DNA from: Phoronis australis
Lineage: Eukaryota > Phoronida > Phoronidae
Length of the DNA: 60,000 nt
Direction of reading: 5' to 3'
NCBI GenBank assembly: GCA_002633005.1
Contig: NMRA01000095.1
Location: 437,881 to 497,880, forward strand
The position numbers and the translations under genes are program-made. The notes beneath the pieces were generated by a model. The model did no database searches and was not told where the DNA came from. It saw nothing but the letters and a program-made list of their open reading frames with translations. Shown piece after piece: positions 26,203-38,836 of the stretch; the stretch's first letter is position 1; every line of letters starts with the position of its first letter.

Positions 26203-26958
26203 CGAACGGGTTGTCAGGGGAATACTTTAGCAGTTATTGTTGTCAGAGTGTATACTTGTGTTCGACAACAATGGACGTTTGTGTAACACGGCCTTTTATT
26301 TCCTCGGCCATTGTTCGCATCGCGTTTTGTTTAACTTCTTAACTGACTTGTTTTATTCTAAGCCTCTTTTTGACTGCCTATTGTTGGGTTAAGCAGAAGT
26401 GGATTTTGAACAGGCTTTTATATCAGGATTTTCAGTGCCTGTGGCTGTGCTGTGTAAGAAGTCTCCGGTTTAGTCCCCACTACTCATACCATATGGTTTA
26501 TGCATGGATAAAAATGGCACAGCATTGTGATATACCGTAGGTTTTAAGTCAGAAAGTTACAGGTTATTTACCAAACGTTTTCCCTGATTTTGTTGTTGTT
26601 CATTGGAGGATGACAGCATTTTGCTGTGTTGTTCGTTGTATGCCTGCAAAACTTACCTCTTATTGAGACGTCTTGTTCATGACGCTTATTTGCTGTGAAA
26701 CAATTCTGTGACACGTTGCTATTGTAATGATGTTATTGAATCATACTATTGTAAAATTTTGGTCGGATTTTTTGTGATTTTCCTTTTGTTCAATCACTTG
26801 CAGTTGTAAATGTTAGTGTCTTAATCATCAAAATGAATTACTTGTGTCAAAATATGTATAATTTCTCCTGAGGAAATTGTCTGTTTTAACATTGAAAGCA
26901 GAAATGTATGATTTTGTGAACATTTGGTTTTACCTATTTTTCTTTCAATTTCAGAACG

Positions 26959-27459
26959 ATGTCTTCTAAGAGGAAAAATATACCCACAAAGTTACCAAAG
27001 GACGAGCTGGTTGTTGCAGCCACTGAACCAGTGAACGGTCACAGTTCGACTCGAGCTGACGACGGGGACAGCGATCCAGAGATGGCGCTCCAGATTGACA
27101 CACGAGAGGACGCTGGTCACTCGGCCAGTCCGCAGCCCAGCCCCGTCTCGTCAGACAAAATGCAGAGCCGCAAACAGCGTATTCTCCAGAGTATGAAGCA
27201 TGACTCGGATGGTGAGACGGACTCGTCACAGGCCAGTAGCCACAACAATAACAATATGACAAGACCCCCTGGCGGGTCGCCACGGAAATCCATGGACTCG
27301 GTGCTGCGTAGGCTGAGCGCCAAGTCCTCAGATCAGACGGCGTATTTTGACTCGGTCAAGGCAATGCTTGTGTCGGAAGGATCAGTGGAGGAGAAAGAGA
27401 AACAACTGGGAGAGATGATCGCTCAACTACAAAGTTTGAAGGAGAATCTGAAACAGAAG
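26959..27459 (+). CDS. SoxD: SoxD coding exon 1: start codon and leucine zipper
   Basis: Acceptor TTTCAATTTCAG ends at 26954. ATG at 26959 has A at -3 and is the first possible start in the exon. It encodes residues 1-167: a basic MSSKRK start, then a serine/aspartate-rich region (HDSDGETDSSQAS around 75-87), an asparagine run and an SPRKS motif. It ends with a zipper of leucine-type residues at V143, L150, L157 and L164 (EKEKQLGEMIAQLQSLKENL). This aligns with the first part of the vertebrate SoxD coiled coil, which mediates dimerisation. Donor AAG|GTAAGA at 27460, phase 0. Codon use is clearly coding (GC-rich compared with the intron). Confidence 0.93.
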
Positions 27460-28559
27460 GTAAGATAGATGGTGATGCAATGAAATAAAGCCGCAAGAAT
27501 TTTGTAGGTCTTCAACAGTTTTGTGATCGGGCAGACTGTTCCGCTGACATAGTCCGTCGGCACCCTGTGCCTGGTTTTGTAACCACAAAAACATTCACAA
27601 TGTGGCCTCCAATGATACCGGCAGTTTCTTCACACCTTATTTCAGTGGTTTTCGTAAAATAGCCATTATGTTAGATTGCGCAATGTTATCTAGTCAACAA
27701 ATTGACATTAGTTCTATGTCCTAGTAGTAATTATTTTGTATTTCAAAAGTTGATTTAGGCCTCCGATCATATGACACGTACAACGCGATTTTTGTAATTC
27801 TACTGTGTTAAGGTTATATAGGACCAGCGAAAAAATTCCAATTTTGGTCATCTTGGAACATCGTGCCTCAGAAATGACGGATCAGACCTACAGGAAACTG
27901 CGCTTTATGGACTGCTTTTCTAAACGCTTTCATGAATTATTGTTAAATGTTTCACCTTTGCATACGAAAATAGTACTTTTATGATTTTTATTAAAAAACT
28001 AAAAAGTTGCATAAAACAATAACAAAATTGTTTAGAAAACTTTAACAATAGTTTTGAGATTTTAACTTGCACATAAACATGGTCATATTATTATTCATAC
28101 CATGGTTTGTCCATGGAGGTACAGGTCTTTTTTGCAAAATTTTACAAAAAAGACATGATCACTGGAGTTAATTGCAAATTGGGAATTTTTTTTTAAAAAT
28201 TTCTGCTCTTGGAGAATTTTGCAGATATTTATCTAAAGTCACAGACTTGCTGTGAATGTGTTAAATTGTTTGAAAAGTTACCTACTGACGTTTGGCTCAG
28301 TGCATAAATTGACCCATAGCGGTATTTGTCTAAAGTGGCCCTTGGTGTCTGGGTTCTTTCCCCACTTGTGAGTGACTCTTTTAGTTTCATAGTCATTCTT
28401 TGCAACACAATGAGGAGACCTAGTCAGATGCATAGCGATGCATTGTCAAAAGTTTGTTAACAATACTGGTTGCGAAACAATAGGTGTATTGGCGCATTAT
28501 TTTCTTGACTACCCAAACACAGACTTTTAAATCTCTGCTGTGATACAAAAACAGTGAAT

Positions 28560-28860
28560 CTATAGCCTCACAATGTGGCCAGTCATGGCACAAACACTCC
28601 ATCCATTGTAATGCAACAGCTCTCTCACTTTGTTGCTATTTAAATTGTGGGCTGCCACTATACTGGCCCTCTGCATGTTGACAATGGCTTATCCAGCCTT
28701 CCAGAGAAGAATGGGTATTGTTTTTCTAGCTAACAACGCGGACAATGGCACAGCCATAGTTTAATGCCCTGGTAATGCAATACAGGCAGCATTGTTGTGT
28801 TTCAATACACCTGAGCATCCATCTCGTTAGCACAGGTGTTCCCCAATGTCACAGTTGAGG
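28560..28860. promoter_or_regulatory. Candidate intronic enhancer with SOX motifs
   Basis: Three exact CCATTGT/ACAATGG heptamers (28603, 28681, 28742) and several further ATTGT/ACAAT words (for example 28719 and 28793) in 300 bp, in a segment with less AT bias than the surrounding intron. SoxD proteins bind such words, so autoregulation is possible. Motif evidence only. Confidence 0.3.
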
Positions 28861-31800
28861 TTGTGTTCATTAAACTCATTGTGTCATTATATCCAGCCAT
28901 CCCAGTGGCCCGTGAAGTGACTAGACCTGGCAATCGTTTTAACTTTGATTATTTGTTTTTTGTTTCCAAGTTTTTCACATGTCGGTTACCGGCTGCTTCA
29001 TTGTCATGGAAGCAGAGTCATACATTGTGCACACAGTGATTTCTGTAGTAGGCAAAGCCATAACAGTAGTTGGCAGGGAATTCTCAAAGGCATTTGTGTT
29101 AGGTCTTCTATGAAGCATTATTTTTAATGAGACCTTCAATAGACCAGCTTTGACTAAGCGGCCCCATGTGTTTTTAATTTCAACACTTTTAATTGGGACT
29201 GTGGCACAAGGAAAATTGTCTTTTATTAGCTGGTAATCTCTTCTTTGCCCAATGACCAGACAAAAAGCCACAAATGTCCAGACTCAAAGGGCTTCCGGGG
29301 CGAGCAGTAATGAAATTCATGGTTGATTTGGAGACCAGCACTTTTCTCTGGTGTGTCTTCTGCTGGTTCAACAGGACCTAATGAGTTTAATGAGCTGTGT
29401 TTTGTCCTGTCATTATCCACAGAATGGGATGACCATTTGGCCACCTTCTAATGAATAACTTATGACCGCTGGAGACTAGGGAATTATGGGGCTTGATAAG
29501 CAGCAGCCAGTTTATGTGAATAATAGCAACAGTGTTCAGAAATGTCATTTTCAATTATGGTCTTCTGGATGGGGCAAGACTGTTTTCTTTAGAACAATAG
29601 ACATGTATAACAAATAGATATAGCATTTCAGTTGTTATTGCTGAGAAGAGTGTAAATGTCAAATGCTTCTCGCTGTTCTGAATGTTTAAAACCATGTTCT
29701 GATGATGTGCTCTCGTCCTGTCGGGAGTACAGTGATGAGCGTTTTTTACCAGAAGACGAGGCTTCATTGTTGTGCAATGTTTAATCGCCACTGTTTACAT
29801 TTCCCACCTAAGCTGTCGTTTTATTGTGAAGCTAATGCCAGAACAATGCCGTGGTCAAATATTAACTTAAAAAAAGCAAATCTTTACCCAGACAGGAAAC
29901 CTGACAAGTTCGACAGTGTTCTGGAATGATGTTGGTATTAAATGGCTTTAGGAAATGAACTTGTGTTTTGTTTGTACAGTTTTCTCCTGTCTGTCGTACT
30001 GCTGGTGCTAATTAAAAGACTGGTGGTAGAAATTCTCTTTTTTCATTTTAATGGATAGATAACATAGCGTACTCTCTTGGCAAAAAATCCAATATGGCTC
30101 AAATTGTGTTGTGTTCTTATCTTTCTCACAAAGAGTAAAAATTACACTTGCTGGGTAGCGTTCATACTAATGTTGATGCGCTAATGTTTTGAGGAGGGTG
30201 AGCCAGTGTGAAAGGTAACTTCGGTCTTAGATTGGAAGCTGGCTTTTACAGCAAATGGTTGGGTTTAACCCTGACTCAGTGCTTCAATATGGTGTGAAAG
30301 GCTAACTCTAGTGCCATCAAGAGTTACCTGAAGATGTCGCTGTCAATAATAGAAAGTGCTGTGTTGTAATTTAATGTTTTGTTCTGATAGTCTTCATTAC
30401 ACCACTAGAAGTGCTTCGTTTCATTCATTATTCGTGATTTTTCATACTTTGAAGAATTATGTTAACATTTAACATTTTGGCAACGCCATCTGGTGGTAAG
30501 TTCAATGACATTAGCATCAACATGTGATGACTACAAAACAGTTTACATCAATACTCCTTTTGCACCAAAGATAAGTTGATCCAAAAGGGCCTTAAAAGAT
30601 GGTACACTAAAGTTTCCTAAAATTTGAACGAAAATATTGGCACAAATTGTCATTTGTCATTTTTCAAACGCTTGCTGCATTGTCAAAAATCGTTTTTTGA
30701 TGATGGCCATACTATACAAAGTTTTGCTAATAGTCAAGTAAATTTATATTTATTTTCTTGTTTACTTTTTTTGAAAAGTTTGATAAAATGGATTTTTGTT
30801 TTTTTGTCCCATTAAAAAAATTAAATGTATCACCATTCTCTAATATTGTTTCAATAACAAAGCAGAAAAAATGGGGGTATTCAAACATGAGTCTAGATTC
30901 TAAACTTAGCTCAAAGCTTTTCAAACATGACTAAAAATTTCCAAACATGGCTCAGAACTTTTTAAACATGGTGCAGCAGTGTTTTTGTGTATGTGAAGAT
31001 AACTGATAAATTGGGTCAGATTATAGCGGACAAATGAAATTTTATCAATCAGTTTTTCAGAGAAGTACCATCCAATATCATTTTAAGTTCTGTGCCATAT
31101 ACAATGTTTTGATAAACTAGAAATTCATATCAATGTTACAAAGCCTTTGAAATGAAAAATATCGGTTTTGGCAGTTTTTTGTGAAAATCTGATTAGATTT
31201 TTCTGTGATAAAAATTTTGTGAGGTCAGTGAATAGTTATTCAAGACATGGTACTTCTCATTTGTGAGGCGGAGCAGAGTTTTGCTGTTAGTATATCTCAA
31301 AAATGAAATTGGATGAGAATTCTAAACTTATTAACTCTATAGATCTCTGATTTCCTTGGCAACCTGAACAATATTTAGATTACCAGATACTCAGAATCTG
31401 ACAGGCGTGTAGTCGTTTTTCCATGGGTTGTTTTTTACATCAGCTTCACAATGCAGTATTGATGATTTGGCTGGTCATTTTTGATGCCAGCAGTTTTGAA
31501 TGATTGCACCAGCTGCAAAAATAAAAATGCTAGGATCTGCTGCGCACAGAGAAAAGTGACATCGCTGGCATAGTTTTCGTAAAGGTGAGCTGTTCGGTTC
31601 CTCCAAATGGCCAACAGTGGCGTCTCTGTGCTGCCACATTGACCAGATAAGCAGAGCGGTGGATTGTTGTTGTTTGTCTGGCTCTAGATGTCAGTGTCTT
31701 CCTCGCATTAAGTTTGATATTTAGTGTAGCTATAAATATGTAATGAAACATTGTCATTAGGAATATTGTTTTGAAGCAAACTATATAAAAATACGGTAAC

Positions 31801-34300
31801 AAGCAAATAAGTGATTGTTAACTAACTTCATCTTGTACGTGTCAAAGCGTTAGATTCGTGGAATAATCATTTTTGTTTTCAATTTTCTTGTCAAACTCTT
31901 CTGTCAGAGCCCAAAGTGGCTAGAAGCTGCCCCCAGCCTGTAAAACATATGGATGTTGTCAAATGATGTCTTATGAATCCCATTTTTGGACAATATAAAT
32001 TTACACAGGAAATGCGTAATTGGTTTATGGGGTGCCCAATGCTGGATTGACTTAATTTTTTCTTTATTTAGGAAGCTATTATTTTATAAGTCTACTGACT
32101 GCGCTAATGGTAAATAGTCCCAGCTGTCAGCACCACAGTTAAGATTGTACAAGTATTTCTCTCAGCTTAATTCTCAGAGGATTTATCCCGTGCTCGATTC
32201 CGCTTTGTTAGGAGATAGATAACCCAGAAACCATTCTTACCAATTCTCAGTTTTGTTTTCTGCGTGGAATTATGGATTCAGTTCTAAACATTTAGAACTT
32301 TGTAGTGCTTTTTGTGCATCGAGTCTTCACATCACATCTCCTGTTCATCTTGTGATACTGCCTAGTGTTTTACTATAATATTCACCTTTTTGCCAAGATT
32401 CGGCATTTTTATGTTTAAATACAAATTCAATGGTTAGAATAGTCTCGAATGTGATGCTTCTCATTGCAAGTGAAAGGATTCATTTATGAAATTAACTGAT
32501 GCCTCTCTCTGCATCTCCTCCTGCACTTGGATATTCCATTATTATGGGTGTTACATAACATTACATAACCAGTCTGCCTGACAACTACTGCTCAGTGCCC
32601 TAAAACAACATTGGTACACTTGAAACAACAGTGCCAATCTTTGTATGGCTGATCATCCCTTGTCCTCTCTCAGCTCTATTACCAAACCTGGTCACTGTCT
32701 TCCTGGAGCGAACAAAGACTGGCTTGAATCTGTGTAACCTTTAGCACATGTGTGGATTGTTTCCAAGTGCTGTCTTATATAATGACTGATTGATTTCAAT
32801 TGGCATGAGGTACAACATGCTTGCTAACTGTTGTTCCCTGTGCTTCAAAGTATACAAAGAAATGCTATAAAGATTTAACAGGGTGATTTATATAAGTAGG
32901 CAACATGATATTTATGAAAATATCGAGATTTTGAATTTAGCTTTTTCTCTGAACTTGTGTTTGTTGCATATTAACATTTGAAAGTATATTTAAAGTACCC
33001 GCTATTAATATTAATTTTGAAAAATTTTGTCTGCCCTTTCATTAAATTCAGCAAATCACATGCACATGGAAACTGGTTAGCGGCGCATCACTGCACTGGA
33101 AAGGGATCTCATGAAGTGGACAGATGAGCGTTGGTTATTCTGTGAAATTGGTCTTGGATTCATTAGTTTTGGACCAGTTTTGATGTTGAAGTGGGCGTTA
33201 TAGTCGACACGGACTTAAGTTCCCAGCTATTTGAATTATATATTAATTTTTGAAATATATATTAATTTAGAAATTGGTATTGATTCATAAGTTTAGTAAA
33301 ATGTCTTCAATAAAACAATTACTAAAATTGCCATATATTTTCAGTTGTTGCAAATGCTCAAAATTTTATCAAATGTTCTATAATAGCTACGGCATACAAA
33401 CCATGCTAAAAGCAAAGTAAATTTTCCTGAAAAGCTGAAAAGTTGATTTTGTTGAGAAATTTGGCAAATTGAAATTTCATCCGTCCGCCATAGTGTGTCC
33501 TAAACTGAAGTTTTTACCGTACACGCACACTTTTCGTGTCTTGGAAAGTGATGTGGGCCAGACTTTGAACTTGTGGAGACACACCCCTAGTGTCAGGAGT
33601 CCGCCACCCCATGCCATAAGACAGCCTATTAGTGTTCATACCAGGAGTTGACCCATTCCTTTGTCTGCTCAAATGGCATGTCATTATGCCTAATTGCCAT
33701 GTGCTAAGAAGTCATTAACACTGTTTATTAATTGTTGACTGGACAAATTTAATTTGTCAACAGTAGAGTGAAGGCAAGCTGAAGAAATGTAGGATCTCAT
33801 TAGAAGGGCCCTCTGTTGTTAAGAGATAACAATATCCTGTGGTAGTCACACTTAAATGCATGTACATTGGCACACCTGAGACAATCAGAGTACAAGTCCT
33901 GATCATGAGGCAATCATTTTAATTTGGTACTTTTGAAACTACAGCAAGCGTTCGGGTTAGAGCACTGGGCATATTGGCAAGCATGAAAGACGGAGACGGG
34001 GTAATCCAATTGTATGTGGACAATTGGCCTGAGTCAGACTGTTGCTCTGACCTCCAATGATTTTCGAAAGCTAAATTTTACTGATCCGAAGTTCAAGTTC
34101 GAAGAATTTTAACGCAAGGCTAGTTGACGATGTAAAAGTTGGATCAGTGCTCTCTGACCAACTCCAGTATTTGAACAGCAAAATTGGAGAAAACACAAAT
34201 TGGCTGACTGTAATTACATTGCGACTAGGGATTGATACGGTTTCTGCATTTGAAATCGTACCTTACTATTTTGAAAATGAATTCCGAAAAGGAAAATTAC

Positions 34301-34371
34301 GTGAGGGAGGGAGGAGGGGAGAGGGAGGGGGGCGGGAGAGGGGGAGGGATGGCGGGAGAGGGAGGGTGGGA
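34301..34371 (+). repeat. G-rich purine tract with quadruplex potential
   Basis: A 71-bp run of GGG/GGAGG/GGGAGAG words with only two pyrimidine interruptions (GGGCGGG and GATGGCGGG). It holds well over four GGG runs with short loops, which fits the usual pattern for an intramolecular G-quadruplex on the plus strand. It is intronic and lies on the transcribed-RNA sense strand. Confidence 0.7.
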
Positions 34372-35383
34372 GCTAGTCTAACCGTTAAATGCTTATTTGA
34401 AAGTTCTTCAAAGTAGACAGTGGTCACTGAGCTAAACAGAGGCAGCTTAATCCAAAAATTTTTTAAACTAGAGGTTGAGTGCTTAAGTAAGCATTGGCGA
34501 CAAAGCGAATGTTTACGGTATACACAAAAAGACGAATTTTACCCATTTTTGTGAACAATCCTGTTTCTGGTAATCGCACATAGTTCATTTTATTAGACAT
34601 TTTATTTTTCTTGGTTTCTTAATAATTTGTCTTCACTTCTAAATTGCACAAGGAGACAAAGCAGTACGTTTCAAACTTTATAGGAAATCCCCCTGGAATG
34701 TTTTTAAAGTGGACCTTTCACACTAAATCCTTACCTCTGTGATTGCTTGGTCAAATTAGTTAGAAACACAACGATGTGAATATGAAGTAGGTTGAAAATT
34801 GCCAAATGTTTTGAAGAAGAAAGTTTTGTGTCAAAAATGGTCTGCCGTAAATCACTCAACTGTGTCTAGTATATATTGTGATGTGATGTTAGGGAATAAT
34901 ACTACACCATGCAGGTTATGTGAGCCCCCAAGGCACGTCATTAGTGCAGAGGTGACCTATTTGCCAAATTTTTTGTATTCACATTTACAAGTTGACAATG
35001 AATACAACCGCACTTTGTTTAGCGCAGATGATGTTCAAATAGCATTGTGGTTTAGTTCCTGCTGTACTTTAGCATAGTTAGGAGCATGCAAATACGTCTT
35101 TAGGTCGATGAAAGAGATATGAGTTGATTATAATGGGCAATAGGTGGAATTTTGAAAATTTTTTCTGGGATATTTAGTTGTAACTTCATTGCTCTTGTAA
35201 CATTATCAAAACGAATTGAAGAAAATGATGGGACAGTATTGGCCTTTGTTTCTCTGCAATTTAGAAATTTTAGTTGCGATTTGTATATGTAAGAAGAAAT
35301 TGTTAATTGATGCCAACTGGTAGTGATGAGCCATTTCCATGTTCTTTAACATCTTATTGAAAATTGTTTTGTTTGTTTTCCAG

Positions 35384-35408
35384 GAGGACGCCCAGTCAGC
35401 AGGAAGTG
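35384..35408 (+). CDS. SoxD: SoxD coding exon 2: 25-nt microexon
   Basis: Flanked by a long pyrimidine tract with acceptor TTTTCCAG and a strong donor GTGAGT at 35409. It encodes residues 168-175 (EDAQSAGS) plus one base. Its phases (0 in, 1 out) exactly bridge exon 1 (phase 0) and exon 3 (phase 1 in), which is the main reason to accept it. Without it exons 1 and 3 would not be in frame. Such a short exon usually needs nearby splicing enhancers, so it could be alternatively spliced, but skipping would shift the frame. Confidence 0.75.
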
Positions 35409-38212
35409 GTGAGTTGAATTTTCATTTCACGATGTTTTCGTTCTCCTAAATTCCCTCGTCTTTCACAGTTTTTTTGTTTGTTTTCATTCGCTTATTGGTT
35501 GTTTGTGAATATCATTTCTTGCTTTCTTGCTAGCTCTGTTCTTTTTGTGTATTAACCTCAGCTCTGTCTCTCTTGTTAGACTAACACACAGTTTTTATTT
35601 TGCCGTAAATATGACCCAAGGCTAGAGCAAATTCATGAATGGCCACTGAGCAGGATGTCTGTTAAGCGTTGGCGCAGCAACTGTTGACAGTCACTTTCTA
35701 TTATCTGCGGAATGTTCGCCACAAAATGTGAATGGAAGTCCACGCGCTGTGGATTAGGTCTGTAATTGGCTTCATAGAGGAATTCCATGGAACAAAATAC
35801 CTTTTTTAATGTGACACACGCTCCCACATGTCCGGCTGGCTTGGGATGGCACATTGTTCCAATATTGCGATTTCATGAATGGTCTTCTAATCACCTTTGT
35901 CTACCACACTGTTTTAAGCCGTCGCCATGGTTACGGGTGTCTTTTTCCTCATGCTCAACCTCAGATAGAGATTTGCACCCCGTGTGTTTCTTTTGCATTC
36001 TATTTTAGGCAATTCACTTCAGTGACTGGGTCTTTAAAAGCGCGGTCTTGGTTATAAGATTTTGAGATTTTGTTTTTTGTCCAAATCTCGTGGACAACAT
36101 CATGCATGTCACCTATCTCAACACACACTGCAATAAAAGGTTGTGAAGGTGGTAGATTCATGTCTGTAGCTGTGGTCAAGTGAATTGATTGGTCTCACCT
36201 GAAATGTTAATCGACGTTTTCTCACTTATTGGTTTTCAAATAAACTTCAACAGTACATTGTCAGACTGTGCAAAACTTGGACTAACTTCTTGCCGCAATA
36301 ACAGGTCTTCACTAGTCAAGTCGAACTTTTGCAGCAATAAAATAGCATTTTTGTCTTAATAATATCATGGTATTACAGCTAGCCATTAGTTGCTTATTTA
36401 TGAATAGACTTGCAAAGTGATTTGCCACGATTTCAACAAGTGCATGGCGTAACATCTGTTGAGGTTTTGTCTACATTTAGCCAGAATCTTGAGTTCTAGT
36501 TGAGAAAAATGTTTTTCATCATGTTTGTCAAATTTCAGTGTTGTCCAGTTTATTTTGAAAACTGTTGTGTGTTAATCAGATTTGCACTAGCTCGTTTCAA
36601 GCATAACTTTCGCTGTACTATCAAAACAACAAAAACATTCCTTTTTTTGCGCTTGCCTTTGTCCCGAGCATTGGCATCTTGTCATGTAGCAGTCATCCGG
36701 TTTTGGACAGGTGCAAGCTAGACGTGATTTATTACTGCTTTGTAGTCCCTAAAACCTTATTCCCTGTAATTGGCTTGTCTACCAACAGAGGTTCCTTTAA
36801 TTGTTATGGCCGACACAGCAGTCCCTGTCGGCAGTACAATACCTTCCATTAAAAACATTTGTTTCTTGTTAGCTCCAAATTACTGAATACGCCAAAGTCT
36901 GGCCATGGGATTCATGCCTACCTTTTAATGCTAATTAAGCTTTGCTCTGTGGTCTTGACAGTGCATTAGTTTTGTTTTACATTTAATTGGTTTGGTTCCC
37001 ATTTCTTGAGTGATGCCCCCCACCCACTCTGGTTGGTGTTTGGCTGATTCGAATCCGTCCTATTTCGATTAATCGTCAACTTGTGGTAATATTGTAAATG
37101 CCAAGTTGCTGATACAAGCACCACAACTCCCTCCCTTGGAAGTTTTGTAGGCACCCCATGGAGTTCAATTAGGTAAAACAACATTGACGGTTTTGGTTAT
37201 AAATATGTTAAAAAGCTGTGGAGTAAAAGCCTCAGTATTTTTTATATTATTATTTTTAATTTTTCTTTGTTATGTACAGTGTAATACCAAGTTTATGTGA
37301 GAATTCTATTTTGCAAGATATTTTCCAATTTCTATCGTGCTTCTTTGTGTAGACGTTGTGAATTAAAAATGACATTGGTTGAAATAGATCTACGAGAAGC
37401 AAGCTTTTAGAGTAAATTGATCACCTGATCTCTTTACCTATTGCTGAGGTGGTCACTAATCGCTAACCCATTAGATTTGTTTGGAAATCCCCATCTGGCG
37501 GTGCGCCTCCCGCAACATTCCCCCTCACAGCAGCCTTTGTTTGTCGTCACAATACTCCGACTTGACAGGCCGCAGGTTGACACTGGATCGATGGCTTTTT
37601 GCCACCTGCCAAATCTGATTACTTCAGCAGACTCGCGTCTTTTTCCACCATTCTCATGATGTTGTTTTCTTGTTTGGCGCTTCGTTTCTTTTGTCGTGGA
37701 GCGAAAACATTTTTCTCATGTTAGGCATTTTTAATTAAAAAATTCTTAATAGAATTAACATAACGAGCAGTTTGTGTACGAGCGACAAGCGAAGACTGCA
37801 AGAGTCACTGGAAAATCCTATACTCCTTGTTTAATTGGCGTCCATTAGTGTATTGACACAATAATGGTATATAGCTGGTTTTAGTGGAAGTAGGCCTGCT
37901 GAAATATTTGGTTGTTTAGTGGAGTGTCGATTCCTGACATGTCTTAATGTTTATTATTCAATTGGATAGCGCCGTTGATTTGATTTCTTTCGACCATAAT
38001 TGTTAGATTGTGTTCCACTGTTAGTTGGGGTTACCTCACTACATTATTGATGGCCTGCGAGGACTGATGCCCTTTTGTCGTATCCCGATTATTTGTCTTT
38101 GCTAAGTTATCTCGATTTCGAGGTTACTTATTTGTCTAGGCAACTGTTTTACGATATATTTATAATTGTGGTGAACTATCCAAAACTTTCAAGGCCATGA
38201 ATCCTATTTTTT

Positions 38213-38836
38213 TTGGTTTGTTTTGATGCTATGGTGCAATATTTTGTTAACTTGCCCACTTTTTCAAGAGAACCTACGTGGGGCAAAAAAAGTGATACGT
38301 TTTTCGCTCAACTCGTGTGGACCGAGCATACCATTGACAGGTACATACGCCTCACTGGACAAGTAATGGCGTTTAAAACCATATTTGCTCGAGTGGCCAA
38401 CTGGGGTGTCTTCCGATCATGCCACCCTCATCATGTAGTGATCTGGTCTTTCGTTCCTGGCCACGCCGGTGTCTTGATTAATGAGCTTGCAGATTACCTC
38501 GCTGGCTCATGTACCACCAACCAACCCTCTGCTTATTATTGGCTGATGTTAAGATGCTGGCTCACCAACGCACCTTCGCGCAGACTTCGTCCCAACTGGC
38601 CGAGTTCAACGATGGCAGCCGACTGCTCATGGCTGATGTTACATATAGCCATGCTGCTAAAAGTCATAACAAAAACCCTGCCCGAGTGTTGTCCAATCAG
38701 GTGCTGACGGGCAAAGTCAGCCTTGGAGTTCTGCGCCTTCTGCTGTCGCGGGGATGGTCTTGGGGGGGGGTTAATCCGCCGGCATATCCCCAGTGATCCT
38801 GTCCATGACAGGTATTACAGGTATTACAGGTATTGG
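38213..38836 (+). mobile_element. Degenerate retrotransposon fragment with RNase H-like motif
   Basis: An open frame from 38213 contains VPGHAGVLINELADYLAGS, which fits the C-terminal part of an RNase H domain of non-LTR retrotransposons (the GHAGV histidine and the ADxLAG aspartate). The similarity then seems to continue in another frame (about 38530-38770, ending VSLGVLRLLLSRG), so a frameshift near 38510-38540 has broken it. It is followed at 38813-38836 by a short AGGTATTAC tandem run, which could be the 3' tail repeat of the element. The copy is 5'-truncated and dead. Class is uncertain. Confidence 0.6.

Larger units (their letters stand above)
25775..26320 (+). promoter_or_regulatory. 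Candidate SoxD promoter/enhancer with SOX and MEF2-like motifs
   Basis: This 0.55-kb block is richer in CpG than its flanks. It carries SOX heptamers ACAATGG (25779, 26268) and CCATTGT (26308), plus ACAATAG, ACAATGA, CTATTGTC, CAGTTATTGTTG and ACAATCGG words. It also has MEF2-like words: CTATATATAG at 25814-25823, TAAAAATAG at 25983, CTAAAAATAC at 26194. A TATA-like TATAAGC lies at 25894 and a TGACGT word near 25902. It sits just upstream of the first SoxD coding exon. SOX sites next to a SOX gene suggest auto- or cross-regulation. This is inference from motif density and position. Confidence 0.45.
27460..35383 (+). other. SoxD intron 1 (coding), 7.9 kb
   Basis: No further exon is visible; in particular no glutamine-rich coiled-coil exon. 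At 28125-28154 a perfect 10-bp inverted repeat (GTCTTTTTTG...CAAAAAAGAC) flanks a 10-base loop. The patch 28560-28860 holds three SOX heptamers (28603, 28681, 28742) and ACAAT words, a candidate enhancer. A palindrome ACAAATTTAATTTGT lies at 33743, and a G-rich tract at 34301 is listed separately. Confidence 0.6.

Noticed and set aside
37441-37659. Possible Q-rich exon (HSPSQQPLF) as the missing SoxD coiled coil
   Set aside because: It has no heptad pattern or donor in the right phase and no resemblance to the SoxD coiled coil.
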